Under the pieces are notes generated by a model. The model was given only the letters and a program-made list of their open reading frames with translations, was not told the DNA's origin and ran no database searches. Shown here piece by piece: positions 12,153-23,830 of a DNA stretch of 64,000 nt (within the stretch, counting starts at the first letter, position 1; each line of letters opens with the position of its first letter). The stretch lies in contig CM072887.1 in NCBI GenBank assembly GCA_037013685.1, positions 89,424,347 through 89,488,346 of the forward strand, in the 5' to 3' direction. Origin of the DNA: Acridotheres tristis (Eukaryota > Chordata > Aves > Passeriformes > Sturnidae). A program made the position numbers and the translations under genes.

Positions 12153-14348
12153 CTGCAAAACAAAAAAAAAGTGGTAATATAAATGTATTGAACAAAACAG
12201 AAAGAGGATCAATTTCTTAGTGAAACATATATGGAATTAATGAATAGAAAAAACCCAAAGATTTAGCCAGTTTTCTGGATATTATATGGCAAGTCAATAA
12301 AACCTAAACAGAAAATGGATTAGAAACAAAGCACATTCTATGCTGACGAGAACCTACAACAGTTTTAGCTATTGCATCCCTTTACCTGGTCATAAGCACC
12401 CAGAAGTCCTATTCTGCTTTCTTGAAATAAAGCAGCAGAGGAACTCATTATTCCTCTTGCAATTTTAGAGAAAGCAAGATTATATGCTGATAAAGTTAGC
12501 TTAGGTAACAGTGGAAACTCAATAATTTTTGCTACCACAGCATTAGCACTACCTTGAAGATTCTGCAGTTAAGATGGAATTAAATACAACACCATACTAT
12601 TATATCACATCAATAAAATGTATTAAAAATAAATTAGAACGTGGATAAAGAATTATTTCTTGTAGCTATTCTTATGAGATTAATTTGTGTAAAGTGTTAC
12701 ACAGAAACTATACATAACTCTTCACAATAAATTCCTCTGAAACAAGCTAGTATTTCTGATTAATCAATATACATTTTAAAAAATCCTATTGTTCTACAGT
12801 AACATGATTGCAGCAGATGCTTTTGTTTAAGTAGATTATGAATGGAACATCACAGCAATACTCCTGTAAGTTCTCCTGTAGGTTTTAGGGGAAGCCTTGA
12901 TGTTATTTGCTTACTAAATATAGATAATATTTTTAAACATATGGTGTAGATAACTATATTAAGAAAAATAAAACAAACAGAGAGAAATTTCACATGATAT
13001 GACCAGTCTCTCATACTGACAACTGACAAAGTCAACTTCAATCCTCAAATTAATCTGGCTTCTTGACCTTTCTAAATTGTTATTAACCAATCTCATATAT
13101 CTCTTAGGCACAAACACAGGGGCCTATGTCACAGAGCTGGAGATGAATGCTGTCATGGGAATTCGTGGTCTGCTCTTAATGTAAAATTACATGGTGCAGT
13201 TGCAAAGCTGAAGGGACATACGCAAGGCAAAGCTCTCAAATCAGAATGTTCTACCTTATCAGCACATAACTAGTCTACTAAAGTAAAACAGTTTGCTGGC
13301 ACAGTTATGCTACTTCCAGTATCCAACTATCACTTCTCACTAATATTGCACAAAGACATAACAAGCTGTCACAGGCTGCAAGACACCCACTGTGCTCTTA
13401 GGTAAGCCAGCATGACTCCTGTATGATGTCAATAAAATACAACACCTCAAAATAGGATGTGGTATAGCTTACTGTTGAGGGAGAACGGAGAGCAGGTGAA
13501 CTGCTCTAGTGGACCTCATTACAAATTCTAAAGACTCCCTTCTCCTCAATTTTCTACTGAGATCAAGGCCAGCATCTGACTTGAGCTTTTTGCCTCTGTG
13601 ACTGACAGAGAACGAGGTCTGAAGCACAAAACTATTGCACTCATAATCAATACTATTAAGATGTTCCCTGATGTAGCTTAATAGACTTCACAATCTTCTC
13701 TCTTATGCCCTGGTTAATACACCAAAACACAGAAACAAACCCCTAATTTTACAAGAATAATTTTATGAAGTTCTTACCTTGGTAACAAATTATTTTAATA
13801 CATCTCAAGCCATAAAACATTTAAAAAGACAATTTATTTTTACTTGTTATTTCTTCAAACTTGACTACTTAAGCTGAAAAACACATTAGGCTAACTTTCA
13901 AATTCAAGTTTTCGAACTGTAAATTTGGAAGATATTTCAGTTCTTTGAGACCTTGCTCTCTTTCAGATCTCTTTTAGTTTCACACATCACACCCTTTGGT
14001 GTGCACTCTGTGTTCTATATATAATCACTGTTAAGAGCAGAGAAGATTGATACCATGTAGGACAAAATGTTGTTAATAGAGAACGGTATGAGTAGTGAGG
14101 AAGTAGGGCAAGCAATATTGCAGTAAAGCAGAGCATTTACCCAGTGGTATTCCTCATGCTCCATTTTGCTTGACTTCTTAGTACAACATACTTTCTTTAG
14201 TAAGGAAAAACTAAGATAATTCAGCTTTAAATATAAAAGATAGAGAAAATATACAGTTCTCATTTCTGTATACCGTACTTTCCAAAATAAGATTAAAAGG
14301 CCATGTACTATTTTTAATTTCTGTAATAAACTAAGTTGTGTTCGTTAC
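12153..14348 (-). other. MCPH1 intron 7
   Basis: A 2.2-kb intron bounded by GTAACG at the right and TTTTGCAG at the left (minus strand). It is AT-rich with a somewhat GC-richer middle near 13.1-13.6 kb. No repeat or extra exon was recognised. Confidence 0.8.
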
Positions 14349-14444
14349 CAGGTAGCAGCACATCTTCTGAATGAGTTAAGATACCAGTAGAAAGTGAGCA
14401 GTCTCCTGCTGACCTACTTGGAAGTGTTTGAGTCATTTGTGAAC
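14349..14444 (-). CDS. MCPH1: MCPH1 exon 7, Ser/Thr-rich linker
   Basis: This 96-base exon has the acceptor TTCCTAG and the donor GTAACG, a weaker donor than the others in this gene. It encodes residues 193-224 plus one base, starting GSQMTQTLPSRSAGD. It is rich in Ser and Thr with low predicted order, and resembles human only in the SSQM start. Both ends are in phase 1, so skipping it would keep the frame (96 bases is 32 codons). Confidence 0.88.
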
Positions 14445-15420
14445 CTAGGAATACAAAAAAGCTATCAGATATTACAAGCATTTTTTCTAGGAAACTCAGC
14501 AGCACATTTTTCTGAAACTAAAGAATAATGTCAAACTATTTAGAAATTATTACTGATATTTCTAAGGCCTGTTGAGACATTTCACTGAAGAATCTGTGAA
14601 ATCTTGCTATTGGCAGTCATGTCTTGATATAGCAGAAATGCTTTTAATGTTTGTAGGTTTACCTTAAAATTTGGAGAGAAAATAAATACAAGTCTCACTA
14701 AAATAAACTGAAATTTAATTTTTCATCCATGTATTACTGTTTCTTTACTTTCACAACTATTCTTGACATTTGAAATTGACAGTCTATCTGACATGCATGC
14801 CTTAAAACTTCAAATATTACAGATTCTGCCCCACCAAAAGATGTTCCACATTCAACATTTTCTGTAGTAACTGTTAAAACCTAATGACTTATACCTTAAT
14901 ATTTTCTCAGTAAGGTAATGCAAGCACTAAAAAAAAATCTGAAAACTACAATCTATATTTAATTCATTAGAATATGCATTTTAAAATCAACTAGATTTAT
15001 TTAATTAGGTTATTCAAATTTGTTTCTTTCTTAAGTCTTGTTCTTCAGTAACTGGACAGATATATCATCAGTTTTGGGCCCCTTTTTAAACTGTTGATGT
15101 GGGAGTAATAACATTACAATCTTTGTCATGTGCAGCATGCACATTAAAATTCAACAGGAAATAAGATTAGAGTCTCACTGTAAAGTTTAATCAAGAGGTG
15201 ATAATATCAATTTACATGGCTAGAAAGTCTAGCTAAACATTAGTCCTCTTAAGCAGTCTAGCAATCAAAAAATTATTTTGCCGCCACTGTGTTCCAGACA
15301 TGCAATCAAGATATGAAAAAAGTTCTAAGGGTGAGAGGATGAAAAGTGCATGAAAAGGATAACAATAAAACCAGCAGCCATTTGTGCATGTTCATAAGTA
15401 AGTAAAATTCAACTTCTTAC
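14445..15420 (-). other. MCPH1 intron 6
   Basis: A 976-base AT-rich intron with the donor GTAAGA and acceptor TTCCTAG. Nothing else is recognised. Confidence 0.8.
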
Positions 15421-15561
15421 CAGTAGGAGAAAGATTCTCTCTTTTTTCCTTCATAGCCTTTATTCCTCTTTCCATTGTATTGCATTGATCTTTTATCTTA
15501 TTAACAGGGCTGTATATAAGTGAACCATTGTCTTCAAATAATAAAACGGGTACATCTGTTT
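15421..15561 (-). CDS. MCPH1: MCPH1 exon 6, conserved linker
   Basis: This 141-base exon has the acceptor TTTGTGTAG and the donor GTAAGA. It encodes residues 146-192 plus one base. Two blocks are close to human microcephalin: VPVLLFEDNGSLIYSP near the start and MKEKRENLSPT at the end. Their conservation in a protein whose linker is otherwise fast-evolving suggests binding motifs. The Ser-Pro in ENLSPT is a candidate proline-directed kinase site by inference only. Confidence 0.94.
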
Positions 15562-15856
15562 CTACACAAATAAATTGTATTTATATATTAATACTTAAAT
15601 GATGTAACAGCTTGAGATGAAATTTCTTTTTTTAAAAAACTTTGCAAAAAGAAATCGTTTTCTTAGATCTAAGATCATTAGATACGCCTTAACACAACAG
15701 AACTGAAAAGAACTCTGTAAAAAAATCACATCAACTTCATTTCTCATGGCATAATGCAAAAAACTCAAAAAAAACCCCATCAACAAACACGAAAACCCCA
15801 TCAAGTGCTTTAAAAAAACTTCAGAGATTTGAATCTTAGTAAAAAATAGTTCTTAC

Positions 15857-15977
15857 CAGCAGTAACTGCTGTCTTTTGTAGAGCTAATTCTTTAGCTATT
15901 TGGTTCAGTCTTCTCTGAAGCTTTCTATTATTTTCTGGAGTTTTGTCAACATAGTCTTTTGGCTGCATACATATATG
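15857..15977 (-). CDS. MCPH1: MCPH1 exon 5, basic linker after BRCT1
   Basis: This 121-base exon has the acceptor CTTGTAG and the donor GTAAGA. It encodes residues 106-145 plus one base, beginning HICMQPKDYVDKTPENN and ending LALQKTAVTA. The MQPKD and KTPEN blocks are shared with the human protein. The stretch is rich in Lys, Arg, Gln and Leu, suggesting a helical basic linker. Intron 5 to its left is only about 295 bases, so exons 5 and 6 form a close pair. Confidence 0.93.
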
Positions 15978-16537
15978 CTACAAGACAAACAAAACTCATA
16001 ATTATATGTATAAAACTGCCAAAATAATAACACCTCCTATTTTGCCTATCACTTATTCACAGTATTTATTATTGGCATTTATGCTACTTATCACCTCCTT
16101 AAGAGTCAAAGGTAATTGTAGAAATTAGTATTTTGCAAAGCAAACTTTAATATTAAATAAGTAAGAACCTAACAAACATTTTGTTTTTGCTTGCAGCAAA
16201 GTTAAAGATTTAAAGGTAGGTTTTTTAAATACTAGTATTCGTTGCAACTCTGTAAAACATAGAACATGACTATTATGTGGCTTTTTGATTAGTCATCATT
16301 ATATAATTTGAATTTAAATCTTAATTATTTTAATCACCAATACAAAAACTTGATTTGTAGTATACTTTCTTCAGATAAGACGTGATCACAGCAATAGACT
16401 ATCTTTAAACTCTTACTCAGATGGACAGGTAGTTTACAGAATGTTCTGAAAATAGTTCAAATACTTGAGGTCAAAAAGTCAAGTTCAAACTTTAAAGTCT
16501 TATATTCTAGGCCCATTTAAAAAAATCACAGACTTAC
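15978..16537 (-). other. MCPH1 intron 4
   Basis: A 560-base AT-rich intron with the donor GTAAGT and acceptor CTTGTAG. No repeat is recognised. Confidence 0.8.
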
Positions 16538-16622
16538 TTTTTTGATTGGCAGTAGAAATCCTTCATTAGTATCTACTGCAGGAAATAGGCATTCATCAAC
16601 ATGGACTCCAGTTTCTCGACAC
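16538..16622 (-). CDS. MCPH1: MCPH1 exon 4, end of BRCT1
   Basis: This 85-base exon has the acceptor CTGCACAG and the donor GTAAGT. It completes Met77 and encodes CRETGVHVDECLFPAVD and then a tail ending PIKK (to residue 105). The Cys-Arg and DE.LFPA pattern matches the end of the human BRCT1 domain (CRTAGAHIDESLFPA). It is separated from exon 3 by the largest intron in the window, about 4.7 kb. Confidence 0.93.
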
Positions 16623-17580
16623 CTGTGCAGTAAAAATTAGAGAAAGTTTGGTGAGTTTTTATTCTCTTGGTTTTGCTTGAAGAATGAGAACCTTTATTGC
16701 AAGAGTTGTCTGAGCCCTGCAATAATGAAACACCAACCCTGCCTAAGTGTGTAACTTTAAAGTAGGTACTGTAATGTTACCTCCTCCCTCACCCCCCCCC
16801 CCATTTTATCTATTTCACGCCAAATATGTGATCCAAATTTTTGTGCCAATGATGCCCTCCAAATTGCTTTTCTGGAAGGCCAAGATTCTCACTCATTATT
16901 TTCCACACTTTTCCAAGCTGCTGGACTATGCTCACAGCAGCCACTCATGTGGCTCTGGTGACATCTAGCGATGGAACAGCTATGGTCTCATCCTTACTCA
17001 GGTTGGAATGAACAAACCACTGCAGACATTTGTCAAACTCATTGAATTTAGAGTTCTCAGGAGCATCAAAGAGAGAGATTCACCCCAAAATTATTAAATT
17101 TTGAATAATAATCAGCATAGATGTAGACTACATGAAAAGTTACATTAATTTAGAGATTTCGTTGATTCAGAGAAGTTAAACAGAAGAAAATTTTAGCATT
17201 AAATCTATGAATATTTTACTTTCCAGTAATCATTTACTGAATGTAAATGATTTATATAACTTATTTGTGGAATGAATTATACTGCTAAGAAAACACAGGT
17301 AGAGCTTCACAATCACATATTTGATATGGAAGTATTAAGTGTTCCTTATTTGGGCAGATTGTAGCTATTCCATTTTAAATGGGGTTCCTTTTGTTCCTGG
17401 GTTTTAATTTTTTTTAGCCTGCTCACGGAAGTATTTGTTGAAGAAGCAGTAAAAAACATTTTCTCAGTGATCCCAAAACTGTCACTTATTTTGCATTACA
17501 CTTTAAATTTTTTTACATGATAGCAAGTCCAGGACTTTTGTTTGCTATTTTTAAAGTTTCACATATCTATCCTTCTTAGA

Positions 17581-17608
17581 AAACAAACAAACAAACAAAC
17601 AAACAAAC
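17581..17608. repeat. (AAAC)7 microsatellite
   Basis: Seven tandem AAAC units in MCPH1 intron 3, followed by imperfect A-rich and C-rich sequence. It is likely length-variable. Confidence 0.9.
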
Positions 17609-18364
17609 ACAACAAAAACCTACCCCCCCAAAAAAACCCTAAAAGCAAACAATTGTTTCAAAATTTAAAACAACTTTACTCTGCAGTTTTAAATTTTTCT
17701 GATTTTCAATTTTCATCTTAAAGAGTTGTCTTCTCAAATTACTTCCTAAACTGTAATCTGCATACAATTTAGGCTCAAATAGATGCCCATGCTACAGAGC
17801 AGAAACTTCCAATAAAAGTTTGAGGCAAATTATTGGAGCGAGCACTAGAAATCCAGTAATTCAACAAGGGAATGATCACTAAATACTGCACAAACCCTTC
17901 AAATGTTTCAGGCTTTTATGGCGAAATCTAAGTATTACAGCACTTTTCAGCTCATAGGGCATATCCCTCTGAGAGGTTCAACCACTACTCAGGGAAGGCA
18001 ACACTGGGGTTCATGTCCAACAGGCTGGAAGTAGGGGTTCACTAGAAGTTAAATGCTAGAGTATTATCCACAAAGCAGAAGAATCAGGAAATGCCGGATA
18101 ATTGTATATTACTTGTTTCCTTGTCTGGTATTTTCAGAGCTCAAACATCAAGAAGTAGCATCCAGATTAAATACCATATACTGCAGCATCCTGCAGCATC
18201 CTCCAATATCATCCCAAGTGCATGTAAGAACATAAAACCAAAGCCAAACATTCCCAGTAGATTTCTGGTCGTCAGATGGTTAGATGCAACTGTATTTAGG
18301 TTCTGATAAAATTAATTATTTAATTGCTTCAGCAATTTTTTAAACCTATGTAAATCTTTACTTA

Positions 18365-18665
18365 CAATGTTCTGCAACAAGGAGTTCTACAGCCTAACCC
18401 TGTGTTAGTAAAACCCATAATTTACTTTTTTCTCTGAATCTGCTCAGGTGAACTGATGTAATACTTTCCAATTTTTCTACTAGAAAGGAAAATATACATT
18501 CCTTTCCCATTCAGCCTCTCTATATAAACCTTTGTGTTCACAGTAGACTCCCTCCTCCACTCCTTTTCCAGACTGAAGCATTCTTGACTCTTCAATCACA
18601 TCTTGTAAGAAAACTATTTTATAACTTCAGTCAAGCTCATTGCCATCCTCTGGCAACATTCCAAA
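18365..18665 (-). mobile_element. Ancient CR1/L3-like LINE 3' region
   Basis: The plus-strand text TTCTGCAACAAGGAGTTCTA with later TCAAGCTCATTGCCATCCTC resembles the reverse complement of old amniote CR1/L3 ORF2 ends. In those, a phrase like 'wrong-length helix then TGTGGAACTCATTGC' encodes the last residues. Divergence is high and the ends are uncertain. Orientation would be the same as MCPH1. Confidence 0.5.
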
Positions 18666-21325
18666 TATAACTATGATAAAATGCTGTCATTCCACTATAT
18701 GAAGTTTTATGTTCTATTTAATTTGATTTTTGACTACTGCTGAGGTAACAGTGCTATGAAAATGTCTACTGCAAGTACCAAAATGCAATGATCATCTTTC
18801 TGATATGCTAAAGAGGATTGCCTCAAACAGCCTTCTTGACACCAGCAAGAATTTTATTCCCTTCAGTCTTAGCTTCTTAACAGAACTTCTTCCATTTTAA
18901 TTAGACTCCTTTTTAAATGTAAGCATTGTCAGAGAATTTCTTGGGCTTGGTGTTCCAGTCTGAACACTTGTACTGAAGACACACTTACAAAAAGGTTCTC
19001 TGACATAGTTTGGACAGCAATCCACAAACCAATTAAGACCAAGCAATAACTAACATATTTGGTTTTGTACTGCACTCCCACAGGAGTTACCAACCCCCAG
19101 TCTACACCAGAAAGTTGACATGTACTATTACCTTGCTGAGATAACATTTCAGAACTTTTCTGATCATTTTGAGAATGTTCCACTTGTTACTGAATGAAGC
19201 AGCTGGTTAATCAAGCCATCATTTTTAGCAGTGCTAAAACTTCAACTCATAGGAACTCTGCATGATTTGATTACACAGTTATCGGGTTCAAACTAAGCTT
19301 CCATTCACACAAGACCACAATTATATTCAGTCCTTCCAATGTACATTGTTCCAGGGCTCAATAGACTGTCTTCTGCCTTACTGGTCATGTAATGTAGTCA
19401 GGCACTCTGGTTCTCTCATTACAAAACCCAAAAATTAGTATGTATACTAGCACGGACTCATTTTAATTTTCTTCTGCCTGTGCCTTATTTGAATAACCCC
19501 ACGACCAGTAAGAATATTCATAACTATCTCTTATACGAGCTTTGCCCAAGAATATGATATTCTCATGAATTCTCCTTACAGTATACACCAATCTAACCTG
19601 CATGTTCTTCTGCACCTTTCAGCATTTACTTTAAACTAAAGGGCAGAAGAAAAGGATTACAGAGAAGCTCAGTCATAATTCACAGCTTGGGTCCTCCTCT
19701 GCAATAAAATACATCTTTTTTAGATGATTCTCCCAGATCCAACAAACTTCATCTTCTAAGCCATGTACCAAGACCTTGTTTTGGTCAGAAAATGATAGTA
19801 GAAAAACTTAAAAAATACCAGGAAGATGCTAGCCTTCTCTTTCCTACCAAACAGCCTAAGTTTTCCCTCTAGAAAACTCTTTTCTCCTGTCTTTTCCTTT
19901 GTTTGCTGTTATCCAGCAAAAGCTCAAGTTTCTTGAGGCTTTTACATCCTGATTTCAAAGCTCCATGCTGTCCCCTACAGTTGTCCAGTTGTTTCTATGC
20001 CTCAGCTTTCTACAGTTTTCATCCACCCAATGCCTTCCAGCAGTGCAGAGGAGATTCTTGTGGTGGAACTGCTATCACAGAAAGAGTATTTCTATATGAC
20101 ATGTCCTAGACTCTCCCCTGTAAGGCACTCTCATTTTCCCATTGCTGATGGTACTTACTTGGACTTTTCTGAGATCCTTTTTAATACAGCACATCCAAAT
20201 CCTCAATAGTTCATAGTTCATGTAACTAAGACTTCAAATTCTGTATTTATACACTTAGCCACCCGAAAAGCATATTTAATTTTACAACAGTATTGAAATC
20301 ATCATCACACATTCAAAAAGCACCAGGTCCTTGAAAGATATACTCATATAAATAAAATTTTGCATTGCCCTCATTTTTGAGAACTTAAGGTATTTCTTCT
20401 TTGGTGTCAAAGCTGGCTGGGTTGTGTGGCTGTAACTTCTATAGCTTGCATCACAAGTTTTCAGGGGCCATTTAGGTGCCTGTAGGCTTCACATTTGCCC
20501 TCCCTCCTTGTGCCCCACTTTAAAAAAAAAAAAGCCCAAAATGTTTCCACTTAGACCACAACCTCTCCATGCATATGACAATTAGTATAGGTAAGGCCCT
20601 CTTCACTTGATTTCTGTTCTAATTTCCATCATCACATTGATTTATCAATTGGAGTGTTTAACTCATGCGTATTCATAAACTGTGTTTTTATCCTTCATCT
20701 GAAATCTCAGTTAGGTCCTACAAACACTTTGTAAATTCAGAGAAGCTGAATGGACTAGCAAATTCTAAAGGACTGGTTACAGAGATGAAATTTTTCTTTA
20801 ATTTTTTCTTTTAAATAAATTTAACTTTTTCCATACGGTAGAAGAGAATCTTCAGGCAGTTTTGTTCTGAACTTGCCAAGCATCTTAAAAACCAGAATAC
20901 ATATGGATCTTTTTCTTTCTTGCTAAAATATATACTGTTTAAAGGATTTAAGTATAGAAATGGTGCAATGCCCTTGATAAAATGTGCTTTTACATATGAA
21001 AATGGAAGAACTGTATTCAATGTAAGTATGGCCTTCACTGTGTATACATGCCATCTGAGAGCACAGGAGTGTAACACTGTAAACAAATATACTATGGAAC
21101 CACTTCACTACATTAATTTTTAAAGAGTTGAGATTTTACCTTTTTGTGCAAGTCACGATTCACAATAGGAATAATGTCATAGAAAAGTTATCATTTACTC
21201 ACAGATTTATCCCTATTTCAAGTATGTTAATAAAATGGTTTCTGTATTTAAGTTTTTCAATAAAAAAATACTAGAACATATTATCTCTGAAATAGGCCAC
21301 ATTCATTACAGCCACAAGTACTCAC

Positions 21326-21444
21326 ATTTCCACCCAGAGTACAGAAACTATTTTTACACTCATCTCCTGTGCTTTCTTCCACGTAGTCAAACGTCCATCT
21401 TTGAAGACCACATGGGTCACGTGCTTGTTCAAAGTTTTTGAAAC
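21326..21444 (-). CDS. MCPH1: MCPH1 exon 3, core of BRCT1
   Basis: This 119-base exon has the acceptor TTTCTGCAG and the donor GTGAGT. It encodes residues 38-76 plus two bases of codon 77. Visible blocks are [17 protein letters not shown], then TTWKKAQ, then KIVSVLWVE. These are the central strands and the tryptophan-containing third helix typical of BRCT domains. Trp74 matches the human Trp75 that anchors the fold. The frame runs straight on from exon 2 and into exon 4. Confidence 0.95.
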
Positions 21445-23738
21445 CTGCAGAAATACACAGAAAGCTCGTATTTAAGTCTGATGATTGGAAAATGCTAATG
21501 AAACCAGCTAGTGTAGTCCATTTTTAGTGCATAAACCATCAGCGTAAAAGTTTGTTCTAAAAATTATGTCAAGGACCCTTTTTGATCTTTCCCAACTTCA
21601 CAAGAAACCTCAAGCAAACTCCAATCTCATTAGTCCAGCTAAGGCAAGCGAAGGGACGGAATAGCCCTGTGTTTTCAATCTTCTCTACATTACAATTTTC
21701 AGCTCCCTACTCTAGAAGTATCACTAATTTTGCAACATTTTTATTTATGTAGTGCAACATAATTTCTTATGCAACAGACAGGACAAAAAGCAGACACCAC
21801 TACTCAAAGAAATAACAAAATATCTTTTAGGCAAAAGAACCCAGGCTTAAAGAGTACAACTAGCTTCACTTTTTAAACTAATTTTTGTCAATAAAAATCA
21901 CATTTAGTTTTGTGGGAAAGGCTGAAAGTACTGCAAAATTAAAGCCAGCACAGATGATCAAATTTTCAGTTATTAGCCTCCACTGGCAAGCAATGTTTTC
22001 AGTTCTAGATACTCCTTTGTTCACAAAGCTTCCTTTGCAGAGATTAAGCACCGTACACAGAACTGCTTCATCAGTTGTGATTGTTGATGTGGTGACATCA
22101 ATAAAACGAATATTTTACTGCAGCAATGGAAATAGCCTGGCCAATGGAAATAGCTCTGTTGTGCCCTCAGATGCATCACTGTACTTTGCTTACAGCATGC
22201 TGGGTCTGTATTTAGCTTCAAGAAAACTATTTAGCTTTTCCAAATATTGGTGGTGGCAAGCTGATTATGACTTCTTAGAAGACAAAACCGCATGATATTT
22301 AAATATCTAGGTATAAAACAATCCATTAGTCTCTTATAGAATAAGTTATTACTCCAGATGCAATTGCTTAATCACTTTTGCCAGTATTTGGCTCACAGCC
22401 CATGTCCTAAGGATGCTTGATATAGCTTTGCCTCCACATTATGGAGAAGCACCACCTTACACCTCCCTTTCACCTTTCCCACCTCCTCTCTTTACCCTGT
22501 ACATCTTCTGCTGCTCAGCTGAACTTTGAGATGTCTGAATCAACAATCTAGCAAAAAACTAATTTAGAATTTAATTTCCTGACACAGTGAACTAAGTCAG
22601 CTCAGTACCATGTGCTCAGCCAATAAAAGGGAAGTTCTGAAACAGGGAAGGGGTATGACCATCTCTATTCAGTCAAAGGGATATGCTAAATCAGCTCATC
22701 TGTATCATCTGCCTGCAACATATTTGATTATTTTGACCATTTTGAAAATTTTTGAAGCCTTATGCTTCTGCCATATTTTCTGTGAGAAAAAGTCTTACAT
22801 CATCAGAATAGAATTACACAAGACTTATAGTACAGCATGGAAATATTTCTAGTTCTTTTCACTCGGGTTATTTATTGAGAGTAGTGTTTGCTTTAACAAC
22901 AAAGCCAGTGATCCTAACTGTTCTGTCACACTCCCTCAGCTTACTTCACACAGAAAGAGAGGATTTGGGGAGAGAGCAGCAAGATTTCCTAAATTACAGT
23001 AAGAGACCTCTACACATACCCATTTTAAAGTGCACTGGGAGTCCACACATGTATTTTTTAAAGCATGATGTGAACTGTAAAGATATCTCCACTTACTAGC
23101 AATAATGTGCAAGAAGGGAAGATGCCACTTTGACTTCGTTCTCTGGTTGAAATGGTACAGATGGCAATTAAACATCTTTTGCACCTACAAGTCAACTATA
23201 TCTGGTACAGAAGATCATTGAGACATATACTGAAACTCTTAAGATGTATTTTTACTAGCACTTTCTGGAATTGATCCAGATTTGTGGGTGAGTGAATGGA
23301 AGAATAAATTGACATGGTACTTGGGTTAGAAAACATTTTATTAACAACAGAGCAGCTGCTTACAAGTTGAAGAAACAAAACAATATAAGGTACATACTTG
23401 TAAACCAGTACAGGTTGGGCTTGCCACAGACTGTGGGCAAAGTCTTGAAAACCTGTATTGGTTTACAAGTCAAAAAGCCCGACACCTCCCAGGAAGAGCA
23501 TGCTATCGCATTAATATGCAAAGAGGTCTGTAGATGTAGAAAGGCTTTAAATGCATTTCCCATCTGTCAGTAGCGAGAATTTTACAGCACATTGGTCTAT
23601 TCTCAGGTCTCTGATTTCCTCCCTTCTTGCCCTTTAAAAACTCATACTAAAAAGAAATACATGTGACAAGCAGAACAAGCAAGCTAATTTATAACAAAGA
23701 TCTTTCCTATTCCATTTATTTCAAAATAGTCTCCTTAC
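21445..23738 (-). other. MCPH1 intron 2
   Basis: A 2.3-kb intron with the donor GTAAGG and acceptor TTTCTGCAG. It contains a strong inverted repeat at 23396-23470 and a short direct repeat, AATGGAAATAGC, near 22125 and 22142. The 136-codon plus-strand frame at 21885-22295 lacks any family signature and is probably chance. Confidence 0.75.
23396..23470. repeat. 75-bp nested inverted repeat (hairpin) in MCPH1 intron 2
   Basis: The left arm 23396-23416 starts ACTTGTAAACCAG. The right arm 23450-23470 ends GGTTTACAAGT. They pair at 20 of 21 positions. The single difference would be a G-U pair in plus-strand RNA and an A-C mismatch in minus-strand RNA. Inside is a second near-palindrome, TTGCCACAG A CTGTGGGCAA (23421-23440). 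The size suits a pre-microRNA-like hairpin or a tiny miniature transposon. No family was recognised. Confidence 0.75.
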
Positions 23739-23830
23739 TTTTGCTCCCATATCAAGAAGCTGCCGTTCAAAGGTTTTTGAGTAATTTTCTGTTCTGTTAG
23801 ACGACCAAACTTCTACATAGGCAGAAATAC
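23739..23830 (-). CDS. MCPH1: MCPH1 exon 2, first half of BRCT1
   Basis: This 92-base exon follows the acceptor GATCCAG and ends at the donor GTAAGG, leaving phase 0. It encodes residues 7-37, including [18 protein letters not shown], nearly identical to human microcephalin. The NYSKTF block forms the first strand and helix of the N-terminal BRCT fold, used in the human protein for centrosome targeting and in chromosome condensation control. The threonine equal to human Thr27, changed in some primary microcephaly families, is kept as Thr26. The open frame continues on both sides into intron sequence that is not coding. Confidence 0.95.

Larger units (their letters stand above)
16623..21325 (-). 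other. MCPH1 intron 3
   Basis: The largest intron in the window (4.7 kb), with the donor GTGAGT and acceptor CTGCACAG. It holds a run of 11 C at 16792-16802, an (AAAC)n array at 17581-17608 and an ancient LINE fragment near 18.4-18.7 kb. The ORFs of 60-90 codons scattered through it have no support. Confidence 0.75.

Noticed and set aside
11246..12182. Plus-strand frames opposite MCPH1 exon 8
   Set aside because: They overlap the well-supported exon 8 on the other strand and are shadows of it.
21885..22295. 136-codon plus-strand frame in MCPH1 intron 2
   Set aside because: No recognised domain, no splice partners, and antisense to the intron; likely chance.
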